From NCBI RefSeq assembly GCF_003970675.1, contig NZ_CP034563.1, forward strand, positions 310,001 to 374,000: 64,000 nt of DNA, read 5' to 3'. Both the position numbers and the translations under genes were made by a program. Under the pieces are notes generated by a model. It was not told where the DNA came from, made no database searches, and saw nothing but the letters and a program-made list of their open reading frames with translations. Below, one piece after another: positions 1 through 9,063 of the stretch. Within the stretch, counting starts at the first letter, position 1, and each line of letters opens with the position of its first letter. Source of the DNA: Flammeovirga pectinis (GTDB taxonomy: Bacteria; Bacteroidota; Bacteroidia; Cytophagales; Flammeovirgaceae).

Positions 1-1064
1 CCGTGCATGTGCATATCCATACCGTTGTTTACAGAGCTTCTAAAAGCATCGTCTAAATTTTCTGCCTGACCATGTAAAGTATGAATACGTTCAATATCCA
101 TCCAATCTGATACATAGAAGCCATCAAAACCATATTCATCACGAACAATATCCGTCATAAACTCTTTGCTATTATGACAAGGAATACCGTTTACTTCATT
201 GTGTGCAGTCATTATAGAAAATACATTTGCTTCTTGTACTGCTCTTCTATAAGGAGGTAAATGTACTTCTCTTATCGATCTCATTGATAAATCTAATGGA
301 GATGCGTTGGTACCATTTAATGGCTCACCACCACCAATAAGGTGTTTTGCACAAGCAATTACTTTCTCATTTCCTGTAAAATCTCCTTGCTGAAAACCTT
401 TTATCATTTCTACACCCATATTACCTACTAGGTAAGGGTCTTCTCCAAAAGTTTCTCCAACTCTACCCCAGCGTGCATCTCTTGCAATATCAATGTTAGG
501 AGTAAAAGCCCAGTGAGAACCTGTTGCTCTCATTTCTTTTGCAGATTCTTCACCTACTCTATACGATAGGTTTTCTTCCCAAGTACTTGCCACCCCAATT
601 GGTGTCGGATAGATTGTAGCACCGTAATTTAAACCATTACCGTGGATAGCGTCAATGCCTATTAATAAAGGAATTTTTAAACGTGAATGCATGGCTAAAC
701 CTTGTAACTTGTTTGCCTCTTCTGCTGAGATAACATGAAGAAAAGAACCTATTTTTCCTTCTTCTGTCATTTTTGCAATATCTGAAGAATGAAGACCAGG
801 ATAAAATCCCAATGCATCATTGTTATGTAACTCCTCTGGAGACAGATCTTCTTCTGCTTTTTTCATGTGTTCAAGACCTACAAACTGTGCCATTTGTGCA
901 ACTTTTTCTTCTAAAGTCATACGCGACATTAAGTCTCTTACTCTGTCTTGAACGTCTATATTACTGTTCTTGTAAATTGGCTTATCATTACTTGCTCTAG
1001 TTTCGCAAGAAATGTTACTAAAAGCAATTGCTATAAAGATTAAACCGGTGATTAGATTTCTCAT
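1..1064 (-). CDS. Glycoside hydrolase family 3 (beta-glucosidase/xylosidase type), 3' end cut by window
   Basis: Reading leftward from the ATG at 1062-1064, about 354 codons are visible before the window ends, so the C-terminal part is missing. The N-terminus is hydrophobic and ends in an SPII-like lipobox (NISC), implying an exported lipoprotein. The rest matches the GH3 N-terminal TIM barrel of BglX-type enzymes: a DLMSRMTLEEKVAQM opening, the IDAIHG and ARDARWGR motifs, CAKHLIGGG, and a YVSDWMD segment whose Asp is the expected catalytic nucleophile. GH3 enzymes release terminal beta-linked sugars from oligosaccharides. It is transcribed divergently from the SusC gene at 1549 and probably belongs to the same glycan locus. 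Family is certain; substrate is not. Confidence 0.9.
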   Translation of the reverse strand, partial: MRNLITGLIFIAIAFSNISCETRASNDKPIYKNSNIDVQDRVRDLMSRMTLEEKVAQMAQFVGLEHMKKAEEDLSPEELHNNDALGFYPGLHSSDIAKMTEEGKIGSFLHVISAEEANKLQGLAMHSRLKIPLLIGIDAIHGNGLNYGATIYPTPIGVASTWEENLSYRVGEESAKEMRATGSHWAFTPNIDIARDARWGRVGETFGEDPYLVGNMGVEMIKGFQQGDFTGNEKVIACAKHLIGGGEPLNGTNASPLDLSMRSIREVHLPPYRRAVQEANVFSIMTAHNEVNGIPCHNSKEFMTDIVRDEYGFDGFYVSDWMDIERIHTLHGQAENLDDAFRSSVNNGMDMHMH

Positions 1065-1230
1065 GTGCTCATTAAAAAGTTAATAATTCTTGACTACAAA
1101 ACTCACACTTTAATCATAAACTATGGTAGAGAAATGATTCTTACCAAGGTGAAAATAGTTCTATATCGTTTTGATCAAAATTTAAAACATGTCCTTTATA
1201 GTGTTAAAATTAAAGGTTTTGTTTGATTTT

Positions 1231-1267
1231 CGAACATAGAACGTTTTTCAAACCATCACGAACAATA
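1231..1267 (+). promoter_or_regulatory. Possible regulator-binding segment upstream of susC
   Basis: The segment reads CGAA, then ATAGAACGTT, then after roughly ten bases CACGAACAAT. A related order (CGAA, TAAACGTT, CACGAATGAT) occurs on the reverse strand at 32534-32566 upstream of a sulfatase gene. HTCS/AraC regulators bind repeated sites upstream of PUL genes, and an HTCS gene lies at 10996. Function as an operator is inferred from the two-copy similarity only. Confidence 0.25.
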
Positions 1268-1296
1268 ACTACCACTAATGTCTTATCTACACTTTA

Positions 1297-1304
1297 TAGA
1301 TTTG
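1297..1304 (+). promoter_or_regulatory. Candidate -7 element (TAGATTTG)
   Basis: Matches the Bacteroidota -7 consensus TAnnTTTG, about 245 bp upstream of the susC start and just downstream of the possible operator. No clear -33 TTTG was found at the usual spacing, so the call is weak. Confidence 0.25.
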
Positions 1305-1548
1305 TATCACTATTAAATAGAATCACATTAAGAAAATTTTAACCGTTTTAATTTCAAATGATATGAAAAAACATTACTTTAAAGAATGAGACAATAGCAC
1401 TACTTAAAGATTTACTTGTATAAATCTACTAACGCTGGCAACGCTATCTAACGAGAATTTTTTAAAATATGCCAGTTTTCTGTTCAAATATGATCTCACA
1501 AATAATAATCTTATCAAAAGGTTGTTATTGTAAAATAACACTTATATA

Positions 1549-4500
1549 ATGAAGTATAAAAAAATACTCTTTATTCTGTTACTACTATCATTTTCTATCG
1601 ACCAAATAATTGCACAAAACGAAGTAGAATATACTATCCAAGGTGTAATTAAAGATGAAACTGGAATAACTCTACCAGGAGTTAATGTATATAACAGAGA
1701 AACAAAAAGCGGTGTAAAAACGGACTACAATGGTAAGTTTAGCATAAAGCTGAATGGAAATGCTACTTTAGTATTTTCATATATTGGAATGAAAACAAAA
1801 AGAATTGAAGTAGACCCTTTTGATACATCTTTAAGAAATTTAGATGTAGTATTAAAAGAAGACATGGAAATGCTAGACGAAATTGTTGTTGTTGGTTACG
1901 GTAGTCAAAATGCCAGTGACTTAACAGGTTCAGTTTCTCAATTAAAAGAATCAGACGATGTAGTTCGTCAGTACAACAGTGTTGACGAAGTATTAGAAGG
2001 CCGTATGGCTGGTGTTCAAGTTTCTAGTAATTCGGGGCAGCCCGGATCTGGAATTAGTGTAAAAATACGTGGTACAAACTCTTTAAGAGGTAACAACGAA
2101 CCTTTGTATATTGTAGATGGTATTGTTATTAGCTCTGCAGGCGAAGATACAAACAATGCTTTTTCTGACGGTAACGAAGATCAAGGTATTCAAAATGGCT
2201 TAGCGGGTATTAACCCAAGAGACATTGAATCTATTGAAGTACTTAAAGATGCATCTGCTACAGCTATTTATGGTTCTAGAGGTGCAAATGGTGTGGTACT
2301 TATTACAACTAAGAAAGGTGCTAAAGGAAAAAGTAAAATCAGTGCATTTGTAAATACAGATGTATCTACAATTAGTAAAAAGATTGATGTGCTAGATGCC
2401 CCTAGTTTTGCTCAAATGGTAAACGAGGTATCTATGCTAAAAGGGTTTCTTCCTAAATATCATTTAGACAACGGACAAATTCATACTATTAATGGAGATG
2501 GTTCTATTAACCCTACTGCATTACAACAAATTAATTGGCAAGACGAAATTTACAAACCAGGTATTAGTACTACCGCAGGTTTATCTGCAACTGGTGGATC
2601 GGATAAAACAAAATATTATATCTCTGGTGGGTTTAACGACTTAAACGGCATTGTAGATAACTCGAATATGAAAACGGGTGATATGCGTATAAACTTACAA
2701 TCTAACATCTCGGATAAATTAAAAGTTGATACACGTATGTCGATGTACTACTCACAAGGGCAATTTGCTCAGGGTGGTTCTAAAGGTGGTAGTAGCCGTT
2801 CTTTCACTAAATCTGTAGTTAACTTCCAACCTTTGGTTGTTCCAGATGCAGATATTTCTGAAATCGGTTTATCTAACCCTTATTCTTTTATAAACGATTA
2901 CGAAGACCTTTCGCAAGAATTTAAATTATTCGCTTCTTTTAACGCTACTTATTCTTTTAACAAGCACTTTAAGTATCAGGTAAGAGCTGGTGGTAATTAT
3001 AGAACAAAAAGCCGTTCTATTTGGTACGGTAGTACTACACAAAAAGGAAGTCAGACCAACGGTGCTTTAGGTATTTCTGGTATCGATAGATATTCTTATG
3101 TTGTCGATAACTTATTAATGTTTAACAAGAAATTTGGTAAGAAACATAGAATTGATGCTGTTGTTGGTTTTGTAATGGATGGAGTTACTTCTACACAATC
3201 AAATAGTGAGTCTGAAAACTTTCCTGTGCACACTTTAAAAGCAAGAGCACCTCAGTTAGGGCAAACAATTGTTCGTCCGTATTCTGAAATGACAAGTCAA
3301 GAATTATTGCTTTCTGGCTTAGGTCGTTTTACCTATAGTTACGACAACAAGTATACATTTACTGCAACAATGAGAGCGGATGGCTCTTCTAAATTTAAAG
3401 CAGAAAATCAGTTTGGTTACTTCCCTTCTTTAGCTGCAGCGTGGCATATTTCTGAAGAGAATTTCTTAAAGCATTCTGAAACTATTTCTAATTTAAAAGT
3501 TAGAGCATCTTGGGGTATGACGGGTAACCAAGCAATTAGCCCTTACCAAACATACAACAACTATGGTGTAGTTTATTATACTGATTATAACAATAACACA
3601 ATTATTGGTGCTGGACCAAATAACTTGGGTAATGAATTCCTTAAATGGGAAACGACAACACAAGCCAATGTAGGTATTGATTACGGTTTATTTAACGGTA
3701 AATTATACGGATCAGTAGATGTATATCATAAAACTACAGACGATCTTTTACAACAAATTCAGATTCCAAATTCATCAGGTTTCCAAAGTTATTTAACAAA
3801 CAGAGGTTCTATAGAGAATAATGGTATTGATTTAATGTTAGAAGGTGTGCTTTATTCTAAGAAAGATTGGAACATTACACTTGGTGGTAATATCTCTTTT
3901 GTTAAATCTGAAGTAACGCATTTAGGTATTCCAGATAGTCCTGTTTACATCAATGGTGTTGAGCAAAACGCTTCTTATTACTTAGGTAGTAACGTATCTT
4001 CTGGTACTTATTTTAAGCAACCTGCTAACATATTTATGGTAGGTCAGCCAGTCGGTATTTTCTGGGGATATAAAACAAATGGTATTTACCAAACTGGTGA
4101 AGATGCAGCAAATGGCCCTAACGTAAATGGAAATGCTCCATCTGCAGGTGATATTGCTTTTGTTGATCAGAACGGTGATGGTAATATCGACGCAAGTGAT
4201 TTAACTAAAATAGGTGATCCTAACCCATTGTTTACTTTTGGTTTCAATGCTAAGGTAACTTACAAGAACTTAACAGTAAGTGCATTATTTACTGGTTCTT
4301 ATGGTAATGACATTGTGAATGGTAACTTATTGATTGAATCGGATGCTTACCAAAACAACAAAAATGTTAGACCAGATGCTTATTACAATGCTTGGCGACC
4401 AGGTGTTACAGATGCGTCAGCACCTCGTTTAGATCATCCTAACCAAACATTATTTACAGATCGAATTGTTGAAGACGGTAGCTATTTAAGATTAGCCAAT

Positions 4501-4713
4501 CTTACAATTGGATACGATGTGCCAATTAAATCGAATAGCATTGAAAGACTTAATGTATTCTTTGCTGGTAGAAACCTGTTCACACTTACAAACTACTCTG
4601 GTTACGATCCAGAAGTAACTTCTTTTATGGGTGATGGTACAGTTATGGGTGTAGACTGGAATTCGTTCCCGAATGCGACATCGTTATCTCTTGGCGTTAA
4701 CTTAACATTCTAA
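1549..4713 (+). CDS. SusC/RagA-family TonB-dependent outer-membrane transporter (PUL 1)
   Basis: This 1054-residue protein imports oligosaccharides across the outer membrane with its SusD partner. In order: signal peptide (about residues 1-23, ending IIAQ), a carboxypeptidase-regulatory-like domain (PGVNVYN, GKFSIKL) at about 28-105, the segment DEIVVVGYGSQ that marks the start of the plug, a plug domain with IRGTNSLRGNNEPLYIVDG and VLKDASATAIYGSRGANGV, and a long TonB-dependent barrel ending in phenylalanine, as outer-membrane barrels do. Length is typical for SusC. The SusD gene follows with a 10 bp gap, and both lie at the head of an operon continuing to 10878. The ligand is not visible, but the co-encoded sulfatase-GH10 fusion points to a sulfated xylan-like glycan (inference). 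Confidence 0.97.
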   Translation: MKYKKILFILLLLSFSIDQIIAQNEVEYTIQGVIKDETGITLPGVNVYNRETKSGVKTDYNGKFSIKLNGNATLVFSYIGMKTKRIEVDPFDTSLRNLDVVLKEDMEMLDEIVVVGYGSQNASDLTGSVSQLKESDDVVRQYNSVDEVLEGRMAGVQVSSNSGQPGSGISVKIRGTNSLRGNNEPLYIVDGIVISSAGEDTNNAFSDGNEDQGIQNGLAGINPRDIESIEVLKDASATAIYGSRGANGVVLITTKKGAKGKSKISAFVNTDVSTISKKIDVLDAPSFAQMVNEVSMLKGFLPKYHLDNGQIHTINGDGSINPTALQQINWQDEIYKPGISTTAGLSATGGSDKTKYYISGGFNDLNGIVDNSNMKTGDMRINLQSNISDKLKVDTRMSMYYSQGQFAQGGSKGGSSRSFTKSVVNFQPLVVPDADISEIGLSNPYSFINDYEDLSQEFKLFASFNATYSFNKHFKYQVRAGGNYRTKSRSIWYGSTTQKGSQTNGALGISGIDRYSYVVDNLLMFNKKFGKKHRIDAVVGFVMDGVTSTQSNSESENFPVHTLKARAPQLGQTIVRPYSEMTSQELLLSGLGRFTYSYDNKYTFTATMRADGSSKFKAENQFGYFPSLAAAWHISEENFLKHSETISNLKVRASWGMTGNQAISPYQTYNNYGVVYYTDYNNNTIIGAGPNNLGNEFLKWETTTQANVGIDYGLFNGKLYGSVDVYHKTTDDLLQQIQIPNSSGFQSYLTNRGSIENNGIDLMLEGVLYSKKDWNITLGGNISFVKSEVTHLGIPDSPVYINGVEQNASYYLGSNVSSGTYFKQPANIFMVGQPVGIFWGYKTNGIYQTGEDAANGPNVNGNAPSAGDIAFVDQNGDGNIDASDLTKIGDPNPLFTFGFNAKVTYKNLTVSALFTGSYGNDIVNGNLLIESDAYQNNKNVRPDAYYNAWRPGVTDASAPRLDHPNQTLFTDRIVEDGSYLRLANLTIGYDVPIKSNSIERLNVFFAGRNLFTLTNYSGYDPEVTSFMGDGTVMGVDWNSFPNATSLSLGVNLTF

Positions 4714-4723
4714 TTTGATTATT

Positions 4724-6265
4724 ATGAAAAATAGATTCATCATATTCTTATCCATTGTTCTTTTCTCAGCTACAAGTTGTTTAAAAGAAGATCCTCCATT
4801 TTTAAGTGATGAGAACTTATTCACTACAGATGAGGGTGTAAAAGTTGCCGTAAATGGTATTTATTCTGCAATTGCAGGTTATAACTATTATAGTTCTGAC
4901 TTTATTCAATTAGTAGATTACCATTCTGGAATGTTTAACTCAGGTAGAGCACAAGACCAAACGGGTGTTGCTGCATTAAACACATTGCCTAACGGTACTT
5001 TTGTAGAAAATGTATGGAAAGCTTCTTACCAAACAATAAACCGTTCTAATGAAACTATTATTGGGGTACAGAACTTTCAGGAAAACCCTTCTGATGTTAC
5101 TTTAAACGAAGTAGGACAAGCTTACTTTTTAAGAGCAGTAATTTATTTTAACCTAGTACGTCTTTTTGGTGAAGTGCCAATTAGAACGGAAAAGCTGAAT
5201 ATAGATACAATCAATGCTCCTAAAGCTGCAGTAGATAGTGTATACCAATTGATTATTAGCGATCTAAAGATGGCAGAAGAAAACCTTTATGAAAAAGGGA
5301 TTCAAACAATTGGACGTCCTGCTAAAGAAGCTGCAAATATGTTACTTGCTCAAGTATACATGAACATGGCTGGTAATGATGCTGGTTCTGAATATTGGGC
5401 AAAAGCGAAAGAAGAAGCAATGAAAGTGTACGGTCAGTACCAATTAGTTTCTGATTATACTACGCTTTGGGAAAACGGTTCTCGTAACAATACAACAGAG
5501 GCTATTTTTGAAATTCAATATAACCAAGCAAATAGTGGTAATATTATAAGATTACACACGCCTAGTAATGCTTTTGTAGGGCAATCTTGGGGTAGAGTTT
5601 TAGTTAATCCAGAAGTGATTGATTACCACATGAATCAATACCCTAACGATCCTCGTTTTGAAGCTACCATGATGTACAATTACATGAAATACAATAGTGA
5701 TGGTACTGAAAATGGAGAGCAAAAAATCTATCCTTTAGTGACTAGAAGAAGCAAAGCCAATTCTTTCCCGTTTGTTGGAAAATACTGGATTTGGGATCCT
5801 AAAACGCCTACTCCTTACTCTGACGCAAACTTTGTAATTATGCGTTACTCTGAATTGTTATTAATGCTAGCAGAGATTACAAATGAAATTGACGGCCCTG
5901 GCGCAGCAGAACAATATGTAAACGAAGTAGTTACACGTGCTAGAAACTCTACTGGAGGTGATGGTGTTGTACCTGCAAATTGGTCAGGTTTTTCTCAAGA
6001 TGAATTTAGAATGAGAATTATGAGAGAGTACCAATACGAGTTACTTGGTGAAGGTGGAGAATGGTTTAGAAACAGACGTAGAGGTCTTGATTACTTTAAA
6101 AATGAAGTAGTTAATATCCATAATGAACGTATTAAACTAGACGGAAACGAAGGTGTAGATGTACATTATGATGATGCTGAAAAAGCAATGTTACAACCAA
6201 TTCCACTTAGTGAGATCAATACAAACCTAATGATCACGGTAGACGATCAAAACCCTGGATATTAA
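4724..6265 (+). CDS. SusD/RagB-family nutrient-binding lipoprotein (PUL 1)
   Basis: This 513-residue protein is the surface lipoprotein that caps the SusC barrel and binds glycan. The ATG at 4724 (MKNRF) is chosen over an in-frame TTG three codons upstream, because it places the start at a normal signal peptide with lipobox SATSC. Visible SusD features are the N-terminal DENLFTTDEGVKVAVNGIYS helix, the TPR-like region around FLRAVIYFNLVRLFG, an RYSELLLMLAE segment, and a C-terminus with EYQYELLGEGGEWFRNRRR followed by LQPIPLSEI, where a conserved Pro-Ile-Pro motif normally lies. It is coupled to SusC upstream and the sulfatase-GH10 gene 22 bp downstream. Confidence 0.96.
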   Translation: MKNRFIIFLSIVLFSATSCLKEDPPFLSDENLFTTDEGVKVAVNGIYSAIAGYNYYSSDFIQLVDYHSGMFNSGRAQDQTGVAALNTLPNGTFVENVWKASYQTINRSNETIIGVQNFQENPSDVTLNEVGQAYFLRAVIYFNLVRLFGEVPIRTEKLNIDTINAPKAAVDSVYQLIISDLKMAEENLYEKGIQTIGRPAKEAANMLLAQVYMNMAGNDAGSEYWAKAKEEAMKVYGQYQLVSDYTTLWENGSRNNTTEAIFEIQYNQANSGNIIRLHTPSNAFVGQSWGRVLVNPEVIDYHMNQYPNDPRFEATMMYNYMKYNSDGTENGEQKIYPLVTRRSKANSFPFVGKYWIWDPKTPTPYSDANFVIMRYSELLLMLAEITNEIDGPGAAEQYVNEVVTRARNSTGGDGVVPANWSGFSQDEFRMRIMREYQYELLGEGGEWFRNRRRGLDYFKNEVVNIHNERIKLDGNEGVDVHYDDAEKAMLQPIPLSEINTNLMITVDDQNPGY

Positions 6266-6287
6266 TCATAAATAGCTATCCAATAGT

Positions 6288-9050
6288 ATGAAAAAATTAA
6301 TTTTAAGCATAATCATATTCTCAGCAGCATGGTCGTTAGGCCATGCTCAAGAGAAGAAAAATGTACTTTTTATTGCAATAGATGATCTTAAACCTACTAT
6401 TGGTAGCTTTGGTGATGACTTTGCAATTACACCAAACATAGACCGCTTGGCAGACGAAGGAACTGTGTTCTTAAATAATCATTGTCAGCAGGCTGTATGT
6501 GGTCCATCAAGAGCAAGTTTATTAACGGGTTTACGTCCTGATGTTGTGCGTGTTTGGGATTTAAAAACGAAGATCAGAAGTCAGCGTCCAAACGTAGTTA
6601 TGCTTCCTCAATATTTTAAGGAAAATGGCTATACAACGTATGGTGTAGGTAAAATCTTTGATCCTAGATCTGTAGATAAACAACAAGATGAAGTAAGTTG
6701 GACTGCATATACGTTACCAAATCAATTAAAATATCCTGAAGGATACCGCGAACCTTCTTTATCGTATTACCAAAATCCTGCTAACAGAGCTCGTATTAAG
6801 GAATTAAGAAAAGAAGCTATTGAGAAGGGAATCAAAAAGAATAAAATCAATAAGTGGATTCAAACACAATTTAAACCTGCCTACGAAAAAGCAGATGTGC
6901 CAGACGACGCGTATATTGATGGTGCTATTACTAACCAAGGTGTTCAATACATCAAAGACCTAGAAAATAGTGATAAACCTTTCTTTCTTGCAGTAGGTTA
7001 TAAACGTCCTCATTTACCATTTGCAGCTCCTTCTAAATATTGGGAGATGTATCAAGAAAAAGAAGTGCCTTTAGCTCAATTTCAACAAAAAGTGGTTGGT
7101 GGTTACGATAAAGCTTATCATAATTCTAGTGAGTTAAAAGGCTACAAAACAGAAGGAATTGATATTAGTGAACAAGATGGTTTAGCAGTTGTATCAGAAG
7201 ATGGACAACGTAAATTAATTCATGGTTATTATGCAGCAACTTCTTATGTAGATGCTTTGGTTGGGCGTTTATTAACTCAACTAAAAGAAAGTAACTTAGA
7301 TAAGAATACAATTATAATTCTTTGGGGAGACCATGGATGGCATTTAGGTGACCATCGTTTATGGAACAAGCATTCTAATTTTGAACAAGCTACTCGTTCG
7401 CCAATGGTAATTGTAGACCCATCTCAAAATACAGTTAGAAGAGTAGAAAGTGTTACAGAATTTGTAGACATCTACCCTACCCTTACTGATTTAGCGGGTA
7501 TTGCAACACCTACATCACTTTCTGGAACAAGTTTAAGACCTTTACTAGATGGTTCTGAAAAAGTAGTTAAAAAATACGCTGTAACTCAGATTGCTAGAGG
7601 GCAGATAAATGGGTATTCTTTAAAATCTGGAAATCTTAGATATACGGTATGGTACAACAATGCTCCTCGTAAAAAGGCTACTTTATCAGATTCTAAAAGG
7701 ATGGCAGAAGAGCTTTATGATTATTCTGAAGATCCTCTTGAAACTAGAAATTTAGTGAACGACAAAGCATACAAACAACAGTTAGAAACTATGCGTGCCT
7801 TGTTCTTAGATTTCTTTACAAATGATAGAGATTTTAAAGAGTTTTCTATAGGTAAAGCTGAAACAAATTCAGATAACTGGTTAGCAGAAGCAAATGCTCG
7901 TATTGAGAAAAACAGAAAGGGTGAAGTACTTTTAACTGTACTCGATAAGAAGGGAAAACCTTTTGAAGGTGAAGTGAAAATTCAGCAAACAAGTCATCAA
8001 TTCCGCTTTGGTGGTATAATAAACTCTAGCTTATTTGCTGGCGAAAAAGCACAAATTTATAAAGATGCTTTTGTTCCAATGTTTCAGCATACTGGTTTTG
8101 AAAATGCTTTTAAGATTAAACATAAAAGACTTTTTGATAAATACGGAGAAGATATTACTACTTGGTTAACAAAAGAAGATATCTCTTTAAGAGGACATGC
8201 GCTTGTTTGGGAAAAAAAGAAGAACATGACAAAAGACTTGCAAAAAGAACTTGCTGTAAAAGATACAGCAAAGGTTATTGCAGGTTTAGAAGCTTACACT
8301 AAATATGGCTTACAAGATTATGATGCAATTGAGTGGGACGTACTCAATGAACCTAGAGAATGCCATGATGTTCAAGATATTACGTTACAAAATTCTTGGG
8401 CACACTGGTTCTTCTATGCTGATAAAGTAAGAAAAGACCCTTCGGTTAAATTTTATTTAAATGAGAACAAAGTCATCTCATCTCCTTATAAAACAGCAGA
8501 GAGAAATATCAAATTTCATAAAAATGTAATTGATGGAATTCTAGCTGAAGGTGCTCCATTAGAAGCACTTGGTTTTCAGTCTAGAATGAAACAACACATT
8601 CACCCTGCCGACTTGTATGACCGTTTAAACACATTTGCTGCATATGGCTTACCAATGTTAGGTACTGAGTTTGAAATTGTAGATTCTGGCTATCAGAAAT
8701 TTACAGAACAAGATAGAAAAGACATTACAAAAGAAGTAATGACCATCTATTACAGTCACCCTCAAGTAGAAGGCTTATATGTTTGGACACCTTTTGGTAA
8801 AGACCGTAAAGCATTCTTTGATTTAGATGGCAACCCAAGAGCCGAAGCTAAAGTTTGGAAAGCACAACTTGACGAATGGACTACTTCTTTATCGGCTGAA
8901 TCAGACAGCAAGGGTAATGTAAAATTTAGAGGCCATAAAGGTACTTATACTGCTGAAATCACTCAAAAAGGAAAAACATACATCCAACATTTTGAGGTAT
9001 TAGAGGCATCAAATGATATTAAACTAAAGTTGACTGAACTTATCAACTAA
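6288..9050 (+). CDS. Secreted sulfatase fused to a GH10-like glycosidase
   Basis: A 920-residue two-enzyme protein with a signal peptide (about 1-20, GHAQ). Residues about 24-510 form an S1-type sulfatase: NVLFIAIDDLKP opens the alkaline-phosphatase fold, C71-G-P-S-R75 is the motif whose cysteine is oxidised to formylglycine, and LWGDHGWHLGDHRLWNKHS carries metal-binding residues as in iduronate-2-sulfatase-like enzymes. Residues about 520-860 resemble GH10: FRFGG, the RGHALVW strand (635-641), WDVLNEP with the expected acid/base E688, and GTEFEI with the expected nucleophile E794, 106 residues later, which is normal GH10 spacing. A short beta-rich tail ends the protein. It follows susD directly. 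Cutting a xylan-type backbone and removing sulfate with one polypeptide is inferred; exact specificity is unknown. Confidence 0.88.
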   Translation: MKKLILSIIIFSAAWSLGHAQEKKNVLFIAIDDLKPTIGSFGDDFAITPNIDRLADEGTVFLNNHCQQAVCGPSRASLLTGLRPDVVRVWDLKTKIRSQRPNVVMLPQYFKENGYTTYGVGKIFDPRSVDKQQDEVSWTAYTLPNQLKYPEGYREPSLSYYQNPANRARIKELRKEAIEKGIKKNKINKWIQTQFKPAYEKADVPDDAYIDGAITNQGVQYIKDLENSDKPFFLAVGYKRPHLPFAAPSKYWEMYQEKEVPLAQFQQKVVGGYDKAYHNSSELKGYKTEGIDISEQDGLAVVSEDGQRKLIHGYYAATSYVDALVGRLLTQLKESNLDKNTIIILWGDHGWHLGDHRLWNKHSNFEQATRSPMVIVDPSQNTVRRVESVTEFVDIYPTLTDLAGIATPTSLSGTSLRPLLDGSEKVVKKYAVTQIARGQINGYSLKSGNLRYTVWYNNAPRKKATLSDSKRMAEELYDYSEDPLETRNLVNDKAYKQQLETMRALFLDFFTNDRDFKEFSIGKAETNSDNWLAEANARIEKNRKGEVLLTVLDKKGKPFEGEVKIQQTSHQFRFGGIINSSLFAGEKAQIYKDAFVPMFQHTGFENAFKIKHKRLFDKYGEDITTWLTKEDISLRGHALVWEKKKNMTKDLQKELAVKDTAKVIAGLEAYTKYGLQDYDAIEWDVLNEPRECHDVQDITLQNSWAHWFFYADKVRKDPSVKFYLNENKVISSPYKTAERNIKFHKNVIDGILAEGAPLEALGFQSRMKQHIHPADLYDRLNTFAAYGLPMLGTEFEIVDSGYQKFTEQDRKDITKEVMTIYYSHPQVEGLYVWTPFGKDRKAFFDLDGNPRAEAKVWKAQLDEWTTSLSAESDSKGNVKFRGHKGTYTAEITQKGKTYIQHFEVLEASNDIKLKLTELIN

Positions 9051-9063
9051 AAAGATATTTGAC

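Larger units (their letters stand above)
1065..1548. other. Divergent intergenic control region of PUL 1
   Basis: This 484 bp AT-rich stretch separates the leftward GH3 gene from the rightward SusC gene. No open frame of note was seen. It holds one Bacteroidota-like -7 element and a segment at about 1231-1267 that resembles a segment upstream of the sulfatase at 32252; both are listed separately. Confidence 0.5.

Noticed and set aside
773-1000. Open frame on the + strand (75 codons)
   Set aside because: It lies opposite the conserved GH3 coding sequence and has low-complexity, Leu/Ser/Cys-rich composition with no matching features.
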